A stretch of 64,000 nucleotides of DNA from Simiduia aestuariiviva (GTDB lineage Bacteria > Pseudomonadota > Gammaproteobacteria > Pseudomonadales > Cellvibrionaceae), in contig NZ_JACHXZ010000001.1 in assembly GCF_014192475.1 (NCBI RefSeq), forward strand, positions 186,001 through 250,000. The letters run 5' to 3'. Below the pieces are notes generated by a model. The model made no database searches, was not told where the DNA came from, and was given only the letters and a program-made list of their open reading frames with translations. The translations under genes and the position numbers were made by a program. Below, piece by piece: positions 36,354 through 45,840 of this stretch (position 1 is its first letter; every line of letters begins with the position of its first letter).

Positions 36354-36806
36354 ATGAACGTATCTGCATCGGGCCGTCGGCAGGCGCGTCACTACGCCAT
36401 GCAAGGCCTGTATCAATGGCAAATGGCGGGCAGCTCACTGAACGCCATCGAAGCTGAATTTCGCACCGACAATGACATGTCGAAGGTGGATGTGCCGTAT
36501 TTTCAGGAATTACTGCATCAAGTCCCCGCGAAGCTGGACGAGTTAGAGGCGGCATTTTCACCGTTTCTACAGGGTCGCAATCAAGAGGAATTGGACCCCA
36601 TCACGCGCGCATTGCTGCGCTTGTCCACCTATGAATTAAAGCACCGAATCGACGTGCCCTATAAAGTGGTGATCAATGAGAGTGTGGCGCTGGCGAAAAA
36701 GTTTGGCGCCACCGATGCACATAAATTTATTAATGCCGTGCTCGATCAGTTGGCCGCCAGTGTGCGGTCTCTGGAAGTGCAAGCTGAGCGCAACCCTAAG
36801 CGTTAG
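36354..36806 (+). CDS. nusB: Transcription antitermination protein NusB
   Basis: 150 residues, all-helical RNA-binding factor for rRNA antitermination. [19 protein letters not shown] at the N-terminus (arginine-rich boxA contact), [18 protein letters not shown] and [34 protein letters not shown] are diagnostic. Start ATG at 36354. Confidence 0.95.
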   Translation: MNVSASGRRQARHYAMQGLYQWQMAGSSLNAIEAEFRTDNDMSKVDVPYFQELLHQVPAKLDELEAAFSPFLQGRNQEELDPITRALLRLSTYELKHRIDVPYKVVINESVALAKKFGATDAHKFINAVLDQLAASVRSLEVQAERNPKR

Positions 36807-36850
36807 GTCTACACTGAGTGGGACATTTAATAAAATAGTAGGAAGAATTT

Positions 36851-37819
36851 ATGGCTGTGAGTGAGTTTGAACTCATTAAGCGGTATTTTTATCAATCGGC
36901 CCGTGCCTTTGGCGTCAACATGGGCATTGGTGACGATTGCGCGCTGCTCAGTGTGCCCGACAATAAAGTGCTGGCCGTCTCTATGGATACGCTGGTGGGA
37001 GGCATCCACTTTCCACGCAACGCCGATCCGGAGTTGATCGCTGAGCGCGCATTGCGCGTCAATCTCAGCGACCTGGCCGCCATGGGTGCCGAGCCGTTGT
37101 GGTTCACACTTGGTCTCACTATGCCCAAGGTTGACGAACAGTGGTTGGAAGGTTTTTCCAAGGGGCTGTTGTCCGTAGCCGATGAATACAACATTGCGCT
37201 GGTGGGCGGCGATACCACGCGCGGCCCGCTCGCCATCACCATTCAAGTGCACGGCGCCGTCGAGCAAGATTATGCCTTTATGCGCGGCAATGCGCGCTTG
37301 GGCGATGTGGTGTTTGTCACCGGTCAACTGGGCAATGCGGCGGCGGCGCTGTCGGTTATCCGCCAAGAATTAAACGTGGGCAAGTCGGCGTTTAGCTATT
37401 TCATGTCGCACTACTACCGCCCGGAGCCGCGCTTAAAAGACGCCAAGTTGCTGCGGGGACTCACCCACTGCGCCATCGATATATCCGATGGCTTGCTCGC
37501 TGATTTAGGTCATATTTGCGAGGAGAGTGGCGTCGGCGCCAAAATCGATATCGAGCGGGTGCCGGTGTCTGCGGCACTCAACAAAGTGGCTGAAGCCGAG
37601 CAAATTGCCGATTGGGCACTGGGCGGCGGCGATGACTATCAGTTGTGTTTTACCGTGCCTCAAGAAAATTTGGCGAAAGTGGAACAGCTCATTGAAAACG
37701 GCAAGCTGCGCGCGACGGCAGTGGGCGAAATTGTAAAAGGCAGCGGTGTCGCCTGTCTGTTGGAAGGTGAACCCTATGAGCCAAAGCGACGTGGCTACAG
37801 CCACTTCGACCCCACCTAA
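36851..37819 (+). CDS. thiL: Thiamine-monophosphate kinase
   Basis: 322 residues; phosphorylates TMP to the active cofactor TPP. AIRS-fold signatures GIGDDCALLSVPDNKVLAVSMDTLVGGIHF, LSDLAAMGAEPLWFTLGLT, LVGGDTTRGPLAITIQVHG, and CAIDISDGLLADLGHI. Start ATG at 36851. Its 3' end overlaps pgpA by 44 bases. Confidence 0.96.
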   Translation: MAVSEFELIKRYFYQSARAFGVNMGIGDDCALLSVPDNKVLAVSMDTLVGGIHFPRNADPELIAERALRVNLSDLAAMGAEPLWFTLGLTMPKVDEQWLEGFSKGLLSVADEYNIALVGGDTTRGPLAITIQVHGAVEQDYAFMRGNARLGDVVFVTGQLGNAAAALSVIRQELNVGKSAFSYFMSHYYRPEPRLKDAKLLRGLTHCAIDISDGLLADLGHICEESGVGAKIDIERVPVSAALNKVAEAEQIADWALGGGDDYQLCFTVPQENLAKVEQLIENGKLRATAVGEIVKGSGVACLLEGEPYEPKRRGYSHFDPT

Positions 37820-38303
37820 GCCGCTGCCCAGTTTCGGGCAGTTAGTTGCCGATCCGCGCCTGTTCCTGGCCTTGGGCTTGGGTAGCGGTTTGGCGCCAAA
37901 GGCCCCGGGAACTTTCGGCACCTTGGCGGCCTTGCCACTGGCGTGGTTATTACTGACGTATTTACCGCTTTGGGGTTTTGCCGTCGCCATCCTGTTGGCG
38001 GCGCTAGTGGGCGTCTACCTGTGCGGTTACGCGGGGCGCGTCATGGGCGTGAGTGATCACGGCGCTATCGTGTGGGACGAGTTTGTGGGCCTGTGGATCG
38101 CCTTGCTATGGGTACCGATGACATGGCCTTGGTGGCTCTATGGATTTGTCTTGTTTCGGCTCTTTGATATTTGGAAGCCCTGGCCCATTGGCTGGGTGGA
38201 TCGCCGCGTCAAAGGTGGCTTGGGGGTCATGCTCGACGACGTGTTGGCGGGCCTGATGGCGCTGGCGGTGTTGCAGGGCACCCTGTGGTGGTGGCCGTGG
38301 TAG
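37776..38303 (+). CDS. pgpA: Phosphatidylglycerophosphatase A
   Basis: 175 residues, an inner-membrane enzyme that dephosphorylates phosphatidylglycerol phosphate. GSGLAPKAPGTFGTLAALPLAW, ALLVGVYLCGYAGRV and IVWDEFVGLWIAL are the family motifs, with four hydrophobic spans. The first in-frame ATG that fits is at 37776 (MSQSDVATATS), inside the 3' end of thiL. Its stop overlaps the GTG of the next gene. Confidence 0.93.
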   Translation: MSQSDVATATSTPPKPLPSFGQLVADPRLFLALGLGSGLAPKAPGTFGTLAALPLAWLLLTYLPLWGFAVAILLAALVGVYLCGYAGRVMGVSDHGAIVWDEFVGLWIALLWVPMTWPWWLYGFVLFRLFDIWKPWPIGWVDRRVKGGLGVMLDDVLAGLMALAVLQGTLWWWPW

Positions 38304-38947
38304 GCCATTGCCGTCGATGGCTGCTGGCGGCGCTGTTTTGTGTGCCCACGGGCAGTTGGGCTCAGGCGCTGGATATTCAGGCCCAGGGTTTGCTGAAAGG
38401 CAGCGCGGTGTTGTCCATTAACGGCACTACGCGACTCTTAAAAGTGGGCCAGACCAGTCCCGAGGGGGTCACCCTGTTAGCGGGCACCAGCAAATTTGCT
38501 CGGGTGCGATATCAAGACCAAGAGTTCGAGCTGACCTTGAGTCGCCGCATAAGCAGTGCGTTTGCGCCCGCGGGCAAGGCCGAAGTGCGCTTGCCCTCTG
38601 GCGAGCGCGGACACTATTGGGCGCAAGGTGCAATCAATGGCCGGTCGGTGCGCATGATGGTGGATACCGGCGCCACCAGCGTGGCTCTCAGTGAGCAAAA
38701 TGCCAAGGCCCTGGGCGTGCGCTATACCGACGGTCGCGAGGGCTTGGTGAGCACCGCCTCTGGGCGGGCTAAAAGCTGGTACATCATGTTGGATTCGGTG
38801 GGCGTGGGCGGTGTGGTGGTGCACCAGGTGCCCGCCGTCGTTATTGAAGGTAATTTTCCAGAGATGGTGTTGCTGGGCAACAGTTTTCTCCAAAAGGTCG
38901 ATATGGACCAGGAGCAAGGCGTACTGGTGTTGAGGTCTCGCCTGTAG
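38297..38947 (+). CDS. Retropepsin-like aspartic protease (clan AA, TIGR02281 type)
   Basis: 216 residues. N-terminal signal-like segment CRRWLLAALFCVPTGSWAQA, then a beta-rich domain, and the catalytic motif MVDTGATSVALSEQNAKALGV (DTGA) followed by LDSVGVGGVVVHQVPAVVIEG and VLLGNSFLQKVDM (the second retropepsin loop). This is the periplasmic clan AA protease family, one domain per chain so a dimer is expected. Start GTG at 38297, overlapping the pgpA stop; earlier readings lie in pgpA. Substrate unknown. Confidence 0.82.
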   Translation: MVGHCRRWLLAALFCVPTGSWAQALDIQAQGLLKGSAVLSINGTTRLLKVGQTSPEGVTLLAGTSKFARVRYQDQEFELTLSRRISSAFAPAGKAEVRLPSGERGHYWAQGAINGRSVRMMVDTGATSVALSEQNAKALGVRYTDGREGLVSTASGRAKSWYIMLDSVGVGGVVVHQVPAVVIEGNFPEMVLLGNSFLQKVDMDQEQGVLVLRSRL

Positions 38948-38973
38948 TCGCGCTCCCACAATGAGGTTTTCGA

Positions 38974-39579
38974 GTGACCATTCGCTATATTGAATCATCC
39001 CGCCTGCCCACGCCATGGGGCACCTTTGATATGCACGGGTTTGAAGATCCGGACAACAACAAGGAGCATCTGGTGCTCACCATGGGCGATGTGCGTGGCG
39101 AAGAGCCCGTGCTCGCCCGCATTCACTCCGAGTGCCTAACCGGGGACGCCCTGTTCAGTTTGCGCTGTGATTGCGGCGCACAGTTGCAGGCGGCCATGCA
39201 CAAAATCGCCCAGCAGGGTCGCGGTGCCATTTTCTATTTGCGCCAAGAGGGCCGCGGTATTGGCCTGCTCAATAAAATTCGCGCCTACAAGCTGCAAGAC
39301 TGCGGCGCCGATACGGTGGAAGCCAATGAAGCGCTGGGATTTGGCGCCGATATGCGCGACTACTCCATCTTAAAGCCGATGCTCAATCACCTTGAGATAG
39401 AGCAGATTCGATTGATGACCAATAACCCCCGCAAGGTGAAAGCCTTCCAAGATCTGGGCATTCCCGTGGTGGAACGTATCTCCCACCAAACCGGTCGCAA
39501 CCCCCACAATGTAAAATATTTGGAAACTAAAAAAGGCAAGCTGGGGCACTTATTCAGCGACCAGCAGGACGACGATTAA
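38974..39579 (+). CDS. ribA: GTP cyclohydrolase II
   Basis: 201 residues; first step of riboflavin synthesis. Zinc-binding cysteines in [23 protein letters not shown], then [23 protein letters not shown] and [11 protein letters not shown]-like [14 protein letters not shown]. All catalytic elements missing from the upstream RibB fusion are present here, so this gene should carry the cyclohydrolase activity. Start GTG at 38974 (VTIRYIESS). Confidence 0.96.
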   Translation: MTIRYIESSRLPTPWGTFDMHGFEDPDNNKEHLVLTMGDVRGEEPVLARIHSECLTGDALFSLRCDCGAQLQAAMHKIAQQGRGAIFYLRQEGRGIGLLNKIRAYKLQDCGADTVEANEALGFGADMRDYSILKPMLNHLEIEQIRLMTNNPRKVKAFQDLGIPVVERISHQTGRNPHNVKYLETKKGKLGHLFSDQQDDD

Positions 39580-39682
39580 CCCGTGTAGCCGCCTTTTTTC
39601 ACTGGGCTGTGGAATTGTGACCCCAGAGCTGCAATCTTGAACTAAATTTAAAGCTGCCCCGCCTTTTGATCATGCAATTGGA

Positions 39683-41746
39683 GTGCAGCGTTTGGGATTG
39701 CCGCTTACCGCCAAGCCGCCCTGGCTGGTGTTACTCATATCAGTATCGGTTAGTTTTTTCGCGGCCTACGTGACCGAACAACAAGCTCGGAAGACGGGCC
39801 AGGCGCGCTTTGAGCGATATGTTGAAAAACTCACCTACGATATTGTCCACCAGCTCGACACCTACAGCAGCCTGCTGCGCGCTGGCGTGGGCATATTCTA
39901 TGCGTCTGAGACGGTGTCCCGCAGCGAGTGGGGGCTCTTCGTTGGCACGTTAGAGGTAGACCGCTTCTATCCAGGGGTGCAGGGCATCGGTTACGCCGCC
40001 TACTTGCGCCCTGAGGACAAAGCGCCATTTGAAGCGGCCATCAGTGCCGAGGGTTTCGAGCGCTTTAGCGTTTCGCCCGCAGGCGAGCGCGAATTCTATG
40101 TCCCAGTGACCTATTTAGAGCCTTTTACCTGGCGCAACCAGCGCGCATTTGGTTACGACATGTTCTCCGAGCCGGCCCGTCGCAAGGCGCTAGAGCGCGC
40201 GCGCGACACCGGCGAGGCCAGCATTACTGGCCACGTTACCCTCGTGCAGGAGACCGAAGAGAATGTGCAGGCCGGATTTCTCATGTATGTGCCGGTCTAT
40301 CAGGGCAAGGCCAATCCAGGTACTCGAAATCTACGGCGCGACAGTATTCAGGGCTATGTCTACGCCCCCTTTCGCATGGGGCGGCTCCTCGAGGCGATCA
40401 CCAAGGGTGGTCCAAAATACCTGTACTTTCGTATTACTGATGGCGGGCTTGATGGGCAGACTCTCTATGATTCAGACCCGCGCAATGAGTTGGACGTGGG
40501 CGAATACGAAGCGACCCTGCCCATGGAATTCGGTGGTCGGGAGTGGACCATGCTCGTGCGCAGCACCGCGATGTTTGACGCAGCCCAGAGCGATAACAGC
40601 ACCTATTGGGTGTTGACTGCGGGCTTGTTGGACAGTTTTTTGTTGTTCGCCATTGTGCTCGGTTTGGTCAATAACCGGCGCGCGGCGCAGCAGTATTCGG
40701 CGCGCATGGAACATCAGTTGGCGGTGTCGGAAAAGTTCCGACAAATGGCCGACGTGGCGCCAACCGGCCTGGTTGCGGTGGACCCGCTGGGCAATATTGA
40801 GCTGTGCAATCAGCGGGCGGTGGCGATGCTGGGCGGCCGCGAGGAGGATATTGTGCATCACCCCATTGCGAGCTTCATCCCCAATCAAACACCCGTTCGC
40901 GCCGCTGAGACGGCGCGCATGGTGACCTGCCGCAGCCTGACCGGCATCGAGACGCCCGTTGAGCTGAGCCAGCGCGAAGCGGTGCTAAACGGTCTAACCT
41001 TTATGGTGTACTCCTTGGTTGATATGACCGAGCGCAAGCGCCAAGAGGACCTGTTGTGGCGTAAAACCCGAGAGCTGGAGCAGTTTGTGTATGCCGTATC
41101 GCACGATTTGAAATCGCCGTTGGTGGCAATTACCGGGCTCGCCGAAATGTTGAGCCAGCAGCCCGCGCTGCTCGACGATCAAGAGAATTTACATCTGCTG
41201 CAGCGCATCACCGCCAACAGTCGACAGATGGAGCAATTATTAAAAGACCTGTTGGCGCTTTCACGGGTGTCTCATCAGTCTTTAGCCCTTGAGTTTATCG
41301 AGCTAGACGCATTGTTTGAGGAGTTGCGGGTGAGGTTCTGGCATGCCTTTGAGGCCGAGGGCGCGCTGCTCGAATTCGAGCGGTCGGGCCGCGGTTTTTG
41401 GGGACATCAGACGCTTATCTTGCAATTGTTTAGCAACCTCTTGGGCAATGCGCTGAACTATCGCGATCGCCAGCGCCAATTGAAAGTCAAAGTTACCTGC
41501 AAAGTTGCGCGCACGGGAAGGGTATCGATGGCGGTCAGCGATAACGGTGTCGGTATTGATAGTGAGTGGCAGCAGAAGGTGTTTCAGTTATTTACGCGCA
41601 GAGACAGTTTAAATTCTAGCGGCTCAGGCTTGGGATTATCCATTTGCCAGGCGGTAGTGGAGCGGCATCAGGGCCGCATTTGGCTCGACAGTGAAGTGGA
41701 TGTAGGTACTACGTTCTTTGTAGAAATACCGAGTTTAAAGGAGTAA
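39683..41746 (+). CDS. CHASE-PAS sensor histidine kinase
   Basis: 687 residues. Membrane span near 13-30, periplasmic CHASE domain (about 42-275, with GVQGIGYAAYLRP and REFYVPVTYLEPF), second span (about 315-335), PAS (about 352-455), HisKA with the phosphoacceptor His474 in YAVSHDLKSPLVAITG, and HATPase_c (NLLGNALNYR, VSDNGVGID, SGSGLGLSICQAV). No receiver is fused. CHASE domains sense small extracellular ligands. Start GTG at 39683. The REC-GGDEF gene follows after four bases and a REC gene 45 bases later, so the three probably form one pathway. Confidence 0.9.
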   Translation: MQRLGLPLTAKPPWLVLLISVSVSFFAAYVTEQQARKTGQARFERYVEKLTYDIVHQLDTYSSLLRAGVGIFYASETVSRSEWGLFVGTLEVDRFYPGVQGIGYAAYLRPEDKAPFEAAISAEGFERFSVSPAGEREFYVPVTYLEPFTWRNQRAFGYDMFSEPARRKALERARDTGEASITGHVTLVQETEENVQAGFLMYVPVYQGKANPGTRNLRRDSIQGYVYAPFRMGRLLEAITKGGPKYLYFRITDGGLDGQTLYDSDPRNELDVGEYEATLPMEFGGREWTMLVRSTAMFDAAQSDNSTYWVLTAGLLDSFLLFAIVLGLVNNRRAAQQYSARMEHQLAVSEKFRQMADVAPTGLVAVDPLGNIELCNQRAVAMLGGREEDIVHHPIASFIPNQTPVRAAETARMVTCRSLTGIETPVELSQREAVLNGLTFMVYSLVDMTERKRQEDLLWRKTRELEQFVYAVSHDLKSPLVAITGLAEMLSQQPALLDDQENLHLLQRITANSRQMEQLLKDLLALSRVSHQSLALEFIELDALFEELRVRFWHAFEAEGALLEFERSGRGFWGHQTLILQLFSNLLGNALNYRDRQRQLKVKVTCKVARTGRVSMAVSDNGVGIDSEWQQKVFQLFTRRDSLNSSGSGLGLSICQAVVERHQGRIWLDSEVDVGTTFFVEIPSLKE

Positions 41747-41750
41747 CAGA

Positions 41751-42653
41751 GTGCCGAAAGCTGTACATGAAAAACTGGGTTTACGCATTTTGCATGTTGA
41801 GGATTCCGATGATCATCAACTTATCATGCGCTCGCTGTTGAGTAAGACTGGGTTGAGCTACCACCTCACGCAATGTCATCACCGCGATCAAGTGAAAACT
41901 CAGTTGGCATCGAACCCTCCGTTTGACTTGGTACTGCTGGATTACTTGTTGTCCGATGGTACCAGCGAGTCCATGTTGGGCTGGTTTACCGGTGTGCCCG
42001 TGGTCATGGTTACCGTGATGGAAGACGAGCAGATAGATTCCAAATTAATGCAAAAAGGTGCCGCCGATTTTGTCTGTAAAAGCGAATTGACGCCCAATCT
42101 TTTGAAGCGCGTAATTCGCCATGCGCTCGATCGCCAAAATATTCTCAATCAACTCATCGAAGAGTCTTGGCACGATTCGCTGACAGGTCTCTACAATCGA
42201 CGCTTTGCGCTGCGCGAAATCAATCGTTTGATCAGTGAACGCAACCGCTACGGCGGCGATTTTAGTTGCGCCGTTATGGATATGGATGAGTTGAAACTGA
42301 TTAACGATACCTATGGGCATCAGGTGGGCGATGCGGCGCTTAAACACTTAGCGCTCGCCATGAGCTCTGTGCAGCGCGATGACGATATTGCCGCGCGCTT
42401 TGGGGGCGATGAATTTTTGGTTGTCTTTCCCAAGACAAATCCAGACGAGGCGCAAAAATGTTTGCTGCGATTGACCGAGTTTTTGAATGAGCGCCCGATT
42501 CACGTTGGCGACAAAGACGTGTTTTTGTCGGTGAGTTGTGGTCTGGTGGCCAGCACTGGCGAGCCGGCCCTTGAGCTGCTGGAGAAGGCCGATCAATTGT
42601 TGTACCGCGCCAAAGGTGAAGGTAGAAACCGGATCAGTTCCGAGGCGAGCTAA
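41751..42653 (+). CDS. REC-GGDEF response regulator (diguanylate cyclase)
   Basis: 300 residues. Receiver (about 11-130): LRILHVEDSDDHQLIM, LVLLDYLLSDGTSES (phosphoacceptor Asp), and the K in FVCKSELTP. GGDEF domain (about 145-300): DSLTGLYNRRFAL, MDMDELKLINDTYGHQVGD and the intact signature RFGGDEFLVVFP, so cyclase activity is likely. No RxxD inhibitory site is obvious just before GGDEF. Start GTG at 41751, four bases after the kinase stop. Confidence 0.9.
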   Translation: MPKAVHEKLGLRILHVEDSDDHQLIMRSLLSKTGLSYHLTQCHHRDQVKTQLASNPPFDLVLLDYLLSDGTSESMLGWFTGVPVVMVTVMEDEQIDSKLMQKGAADFVCKSELTPNLLKRVIRHALDRQNILNQLIEESWHDSLTGLYNRRFALREINRLISERNRYGGDFSCAVMDMDELKLINDTYGHQVGDAALKHLALAMSSVQRDDDIAARFGGDEFLVVFPKTNPDEAQKCLLRLTEFLNERPIHVGDKDVFLSVSCGLVASTGEPALELLEKADQLLYRAKGEGRNRISSEAS

Positions 42654-42698
42654 TTCCGGCTCTGATGTTGAGCAATATAATTTTGCCGGAGTGGCTCC

Positions 42699-43121
42699 AT
42701 GAATACCGATCGCATGCGAGTGTTGTTACTCGAAGACAATGTGGATCACGCCATGTTGATTCAAACATCTTTGGCTGAGCATTCGGTGGAAGTAGTGCAC
42801 CTGCCCAGCGCCGAAACTGCGCAATCCTATCTCGATGGTCAGCCTGCACCCATAGGTGTTATGTTGGTTGATGTGAGTTTGCCCGGGCAGAGCGGCGTTG
42901 AATTTCTACGCTGGGTAAAGCAATCGAAAGTGCATGTGGTGACACCCGTGGTGATGCTATCGACTTCCGACAACCCTAAAGATATTCGTCAAAGTTTCCA
43001 GTGGGGCGCAAGTGGGTACATCACTAAACCCGTGGGTTTACAGGAGCTCAAGACTAAGCTAAACGTGTTTATGGAGTATTGGATTAACACCTCGCTGCTG
43101 CCGAACTGTGCGAGTGATTAA
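42699..43121 (+). CDS. Single-domain response regulator (REC)
   Basis: 140 residues, one receiver domain: VLLLEDNVDHAMLIQ, MLVDVSLPGQSGVEF (phosphoacceptor Asp), VVMLSTSDNPKDIRQ, and the lysine in GYITKPVGLQEL. No output domain, so it may relay phosphate or bind a partner, as CheY-like and Rcp-type proteins do. Start ATG at 42699. Third gene of the CHASE kinase cluster. Confidence 0.88.
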   Translation: MNTDRMRVLLLEDNVDHAMLIQTSLAEHSVEVVHLPSAETAQSYLDGQPAPIGVMLVDVSLPGQSGVEFLRWVKQSKVHVVTPVVMLSTSDNPKDIRQSFQWGASGYITKPVGLQELKTKLNVFMEYWINTSLLPNCASD

Positions 43122-43123
43122 GG

Positions 43124-43843
43124 TTATTCAAATTCGCTGATTGAGGCCGGCTCGCCAAACTCATCTTTGCAGCGGCTGGGCACCGACAATTTCACCTTGC
43201 TGCGTTTGAGCGCCGATTTGATGTCAACCAAATAGTCGCACCGCTGTTGACTGGTTAGGCGGAAGTCGAGCGATCCCAATTGATCAAAGCCCCCGACGTA
43301 GTGCAGATCCTGTACTGGATTGTTGCGCAACCCCAACTTAGTAAGCTTATCGAGATTCAGCAGCGGCCAGATGCTGCTGACTTTGTTGTCGTTCAGTATC
43401 AGCTCGCGCAGTTGATACAGTTTTCCGATGGGCGCTACATCGGCGATTGAATTGCCGGTGAGGTCTAGTTTTTCCAGCTGCGTAAAATGCTCCAGACCAG
43501 TGACGCGCCGGATACCCTGTTTGCGGCATTCCAATCGGCGCAAGTCGGTGGGCTGAGACATAGTGTGTTGCGTGGTAGTTGCCAGCGCTTGCGACACGCT
43601 TTTTTTAACGCAGCGGTACAGCGAAGCATCCGCCAAGCCGAGCTCGTCTAAACGTTGCATTGCGCCGCTCAAGTCGCCCTGCTGATTCTGTCGGGCCAGA
43701 CGCTCCGCTTTCAATTCGGCGTAGCGCTGACTCGCTTCAGATTCTGCCGCAACCTCTGACGGCGCGGGGCCGCTCGTGCATTTACCCAGGGTAAACACCA
43801 CACCGGCAGCAGCTAAAAATATGATCGCGGACGATTTCTGCAC
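43124..43843 (-). CDS. Leucine-rich-repeat protein with N-terminal export signal
   Basis: 239 residues. N-terminal hydrophobic segment KSSAIIFLAAAGVVFTLGKC (about 3-22); the cysteine follows LGK, which is a poor lipobox, so it may be a lipoprotein or simply exported. Region 40-105 is polar; about 105-200 holds four to five LRR units (LEHFTQLEKLDLTGNSIADVAPIGKLYQLRELILNDNKVSSIWPLLNLDKLTKLGLRNN). LRR proteins mediate protein binding; partner unknown. Start ATG at 43843; the gene ends 2 bases from the REC gene, which is convergent. Confidence 0.75.
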   Translation of the reverse strand: MQKSSAIIFLAAAGVVFTLGKCTSGPAPSEVAAESEASQRYAELKAERLARQNQQGDLSGAMQRLDELGLADASLYRCVKKSVSQALATTTQHTMSQPTDLRRLECRKQGIRRVTGLEHFTQLEKLDLTGNSIADVAPIGKLYQLRELILNDNKVSSIWPLLNLDKLTKLGLRNNPVQDLHYVGGFDQLGSLDFRLTSQQRCDYLVDIKSALKRSKVKLSVPSRCKDEFGEPASISEFE

Positions 43844-43846
43844 GAC

Positions 43847-45751
43847 TTAACCGTTAGCGGCGCTTTGCAGTGGCAGTTGCGCCAGTCGCTCGCTGATGCG
43901 GCGCTGAATGCTGTGGGCATCCAGTCCGGCTGCCGCCAACATTTCCGCCTGTTTCGCGTGCTCGATGTAGTGATCGGGCAAACCCAGTTGCAGCAGTGGC
44001 AGGCTGATATTTTGGCTATTTAAAAATTCAGACACCGCAGAGCCAGCACCGCCGGCAATGGTATTTTCCTCCAGGGTCACCAGCAGTGCGTGGCTGCCAG
44101 CAAGATCGATGATCCGCGCCTCGTCCAAGGGTTTCACCCAGCGCATGTCAACCAAGGTGGCATTCAATGCCTCTGCGGCCTGTTGGGCTGCGCCCAGTAG
44201 CGTGCCAAAACACAAAATGGCGACCTGCTTGCCCGGTCTGACCAAGCGGGCCTGGCCAACGGGCAGTGTGTCGAGTGTGCTGGCTGTGGCCGCGCCGGTG
44301 CCGGTGCCGCGGGGGTAGCGCACGGCGGCGGGGCCCGGGTATTGGTAGGCGGTGCTGAGCAGCGCGCGGCACTCGTTTTCGTCTGAGGGCGCGGCAATGA
44401 TCATATTGGGGATGCAGCGCATGAAGCTGAGATCAAAGGCACCGGCGTGGGTGGGGCCGTCTTCACCCACTAAGCCTGCGCGATCGATGCCGAAGGTGAC
44501 GTCCAAGTTTTGAATGGCCACGTCGTGCACCAGTTGATCATAGGCGCGCTGTAAAAATGTGGAGTAGATGGCGACCACGGGCTTTTGGCCTTCGCAGGCC
44601 AGCCCCGCGGCCAGCGTCACCGCGTGCTGTTCGGCGATGGCCACATCGTGGTAGCGGTCGGGAAAGCGCGCGGCAAACTCCACCATGCCTGAACCCTCGC
44701 ACATGGCGGGCGTAATGCCCACCAAACGTGGGTCCTGTTCGGCGGTGTCGCACAGCCAGCGACCAAACACTTCTTGATATTTAGGCTTTTTGACGGCGCT
44801 GGTGTCTTGCACGGGCGCTTTGGGTTCAATCTTGTTGAGCGCGTGGTAACCCACGGGATCGGCTTCCGCCGGCGCAAAGCCGCGCCCCTTTTGGGTGATG
44901 ATATGCAGCAGTTTCGGGCCTTTTATGTCGCGCATATTGCTGAGGTAGCGCACCAGTCGCTCGGTGTCGTGGCCGTCGATGGGGCCCACGTAATTGAAAC
45001 CCAGCTCCTCAAACAAGGTGCCCGGTGACACCATGCCCTTCATGTGCTCTTCGGTTTTGCGCGCCAGCTCCCAGGCCGAGGGGATCTTTGACAGCACTTT
45101 GCGACTGCCCTCGCGCAGGGCGTTGTAGGTTTTGCTGGCCCAAATGCGGGAAAAATACGTGGCAAGGCCGCCCACATTTTTCGAAATGGACATGTTGTTG
45201 TCGTTCAAGATCACCAGCATGTCGGTTTCGGTGTGCGCGGCATGGGTCAGTGCCTCAAAGGCCATGCCGGCGGTCATGGCGCCGTCGCCAATGATGGCCG
45301 CAGTTTTGTACGGCAGCCCCGCCATTTCGTGCCCCAAGGCCATGCCCAGTGCCGCCGAGATCGAGGTGCTGGAATGGCCCACGCCAAAGGTGTCGTAGGG
45401 GCTCTCGCTGCGCTTGGGAAAGCCCGCAAGGCCGCCTTTTTGGCGCATTGATAGCATTTGGTCGCGGCGGCCGGTCAAAATTTTGTGGGGATAGGTCTGG
45501 TGGCCCACATCCCAAATCAATTTATCTTCCGGTGTTTGGTAGACGTAGTGCAGCGCCACGGTCAGTTCCACCACGCCCAGGCCCGCGCCAAAGTGCCCAC
45601 CTGTCTGGCCCACGCTATAAAGCAGGAAGTGGCGCAGCTCTTCGGCTACCTGAGGCAGTAAGCTGACGTCGAGTTCACGCAGGTCGGCCGGCGTTTCGAT
45701 GCGGTCGAGTAGGGGCGTGGCGGGGCGCTGACGGGGTATCTCGTTAAACAT
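43847..45751 (-). CDS. dxs: 1-deoxy-D-xylulose-5-phosphate synthase
   Basis: Thiamine diphosphate enzyme joining pyruvate and glyceraldehyde-3-phosphate, the first step of the MEP isoprenoid route. 634 residues from [16 protein letters not shown]. Pyrimidine/TPP motifs: [62 protein letters not shown] chose the ATG at 45751 because related Dxs proteins begin near xEIPxxRP; an ATG at 45796 would add 15 residues. Part of the minus-strand dxs-ispA-xseB cluster. Confidence 0.95.
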   Translation of the reverse strand: MFNEIPRQRPATPLLDRIETPADLRELDVSLLPQVAEELRHFLLYSVGQTGGHFGAGLGVVELTVALHYVYQTPEDKLIWDVGHQTYPHKILTGRRDQMLSMRQKGGLAGFPKRSESPYDTFGVGHSSTSISAALGMALGHEMAGLPYKTAAIIGDGAMTAGMAFEALTHAAHTETDMLVILNDNNMSISKNVGGLATYFSRIWASKTYNALREGSRKVLSKIPSAWELARKTEEHMKGMVSPGTLFEELGFNYVGPIDGHDTERLVRYLSNMRDIKGPKLLHIITQKGRGFAPAEADPVGYHALNKIEPKAPVQDTSAVKKPKYQEVFGRWLCDTAEQDPRLVGITPAMCEGSGMVEFAARFPDRYHDVAIAEQHAVTLAAGLACEGQKPVVAIYSTFLQRAYDQLVHDVAIQNLDVTFGIDRAGLVGEDGPTHAGAFDLSFMRCIPNMIIAAPSDENECRALLSTAYQYPGPAAVRYPRGTGTGAATASTLDTLPVGQARLVRPGKQVAILCFGTLLGAAQQAAEALNATLVDMRWVKPLDEARIIDLAGSHALLVTLEENTIAGGAGSAVSEFLNSQNISLPLLQLGLPDHYIEHAKQAEMLAAAGLDAHSIQRRISERLAQLPLQSAANG

Positions 45752-45840
45752 GGCGTGGCTGTTATCTATGCGGGCGTTATTCACCGGATCGGCCATTTTA
45801 GGCGTCAGTGCCCCAAATGACTAGCGCCAATTCGGCGCGG

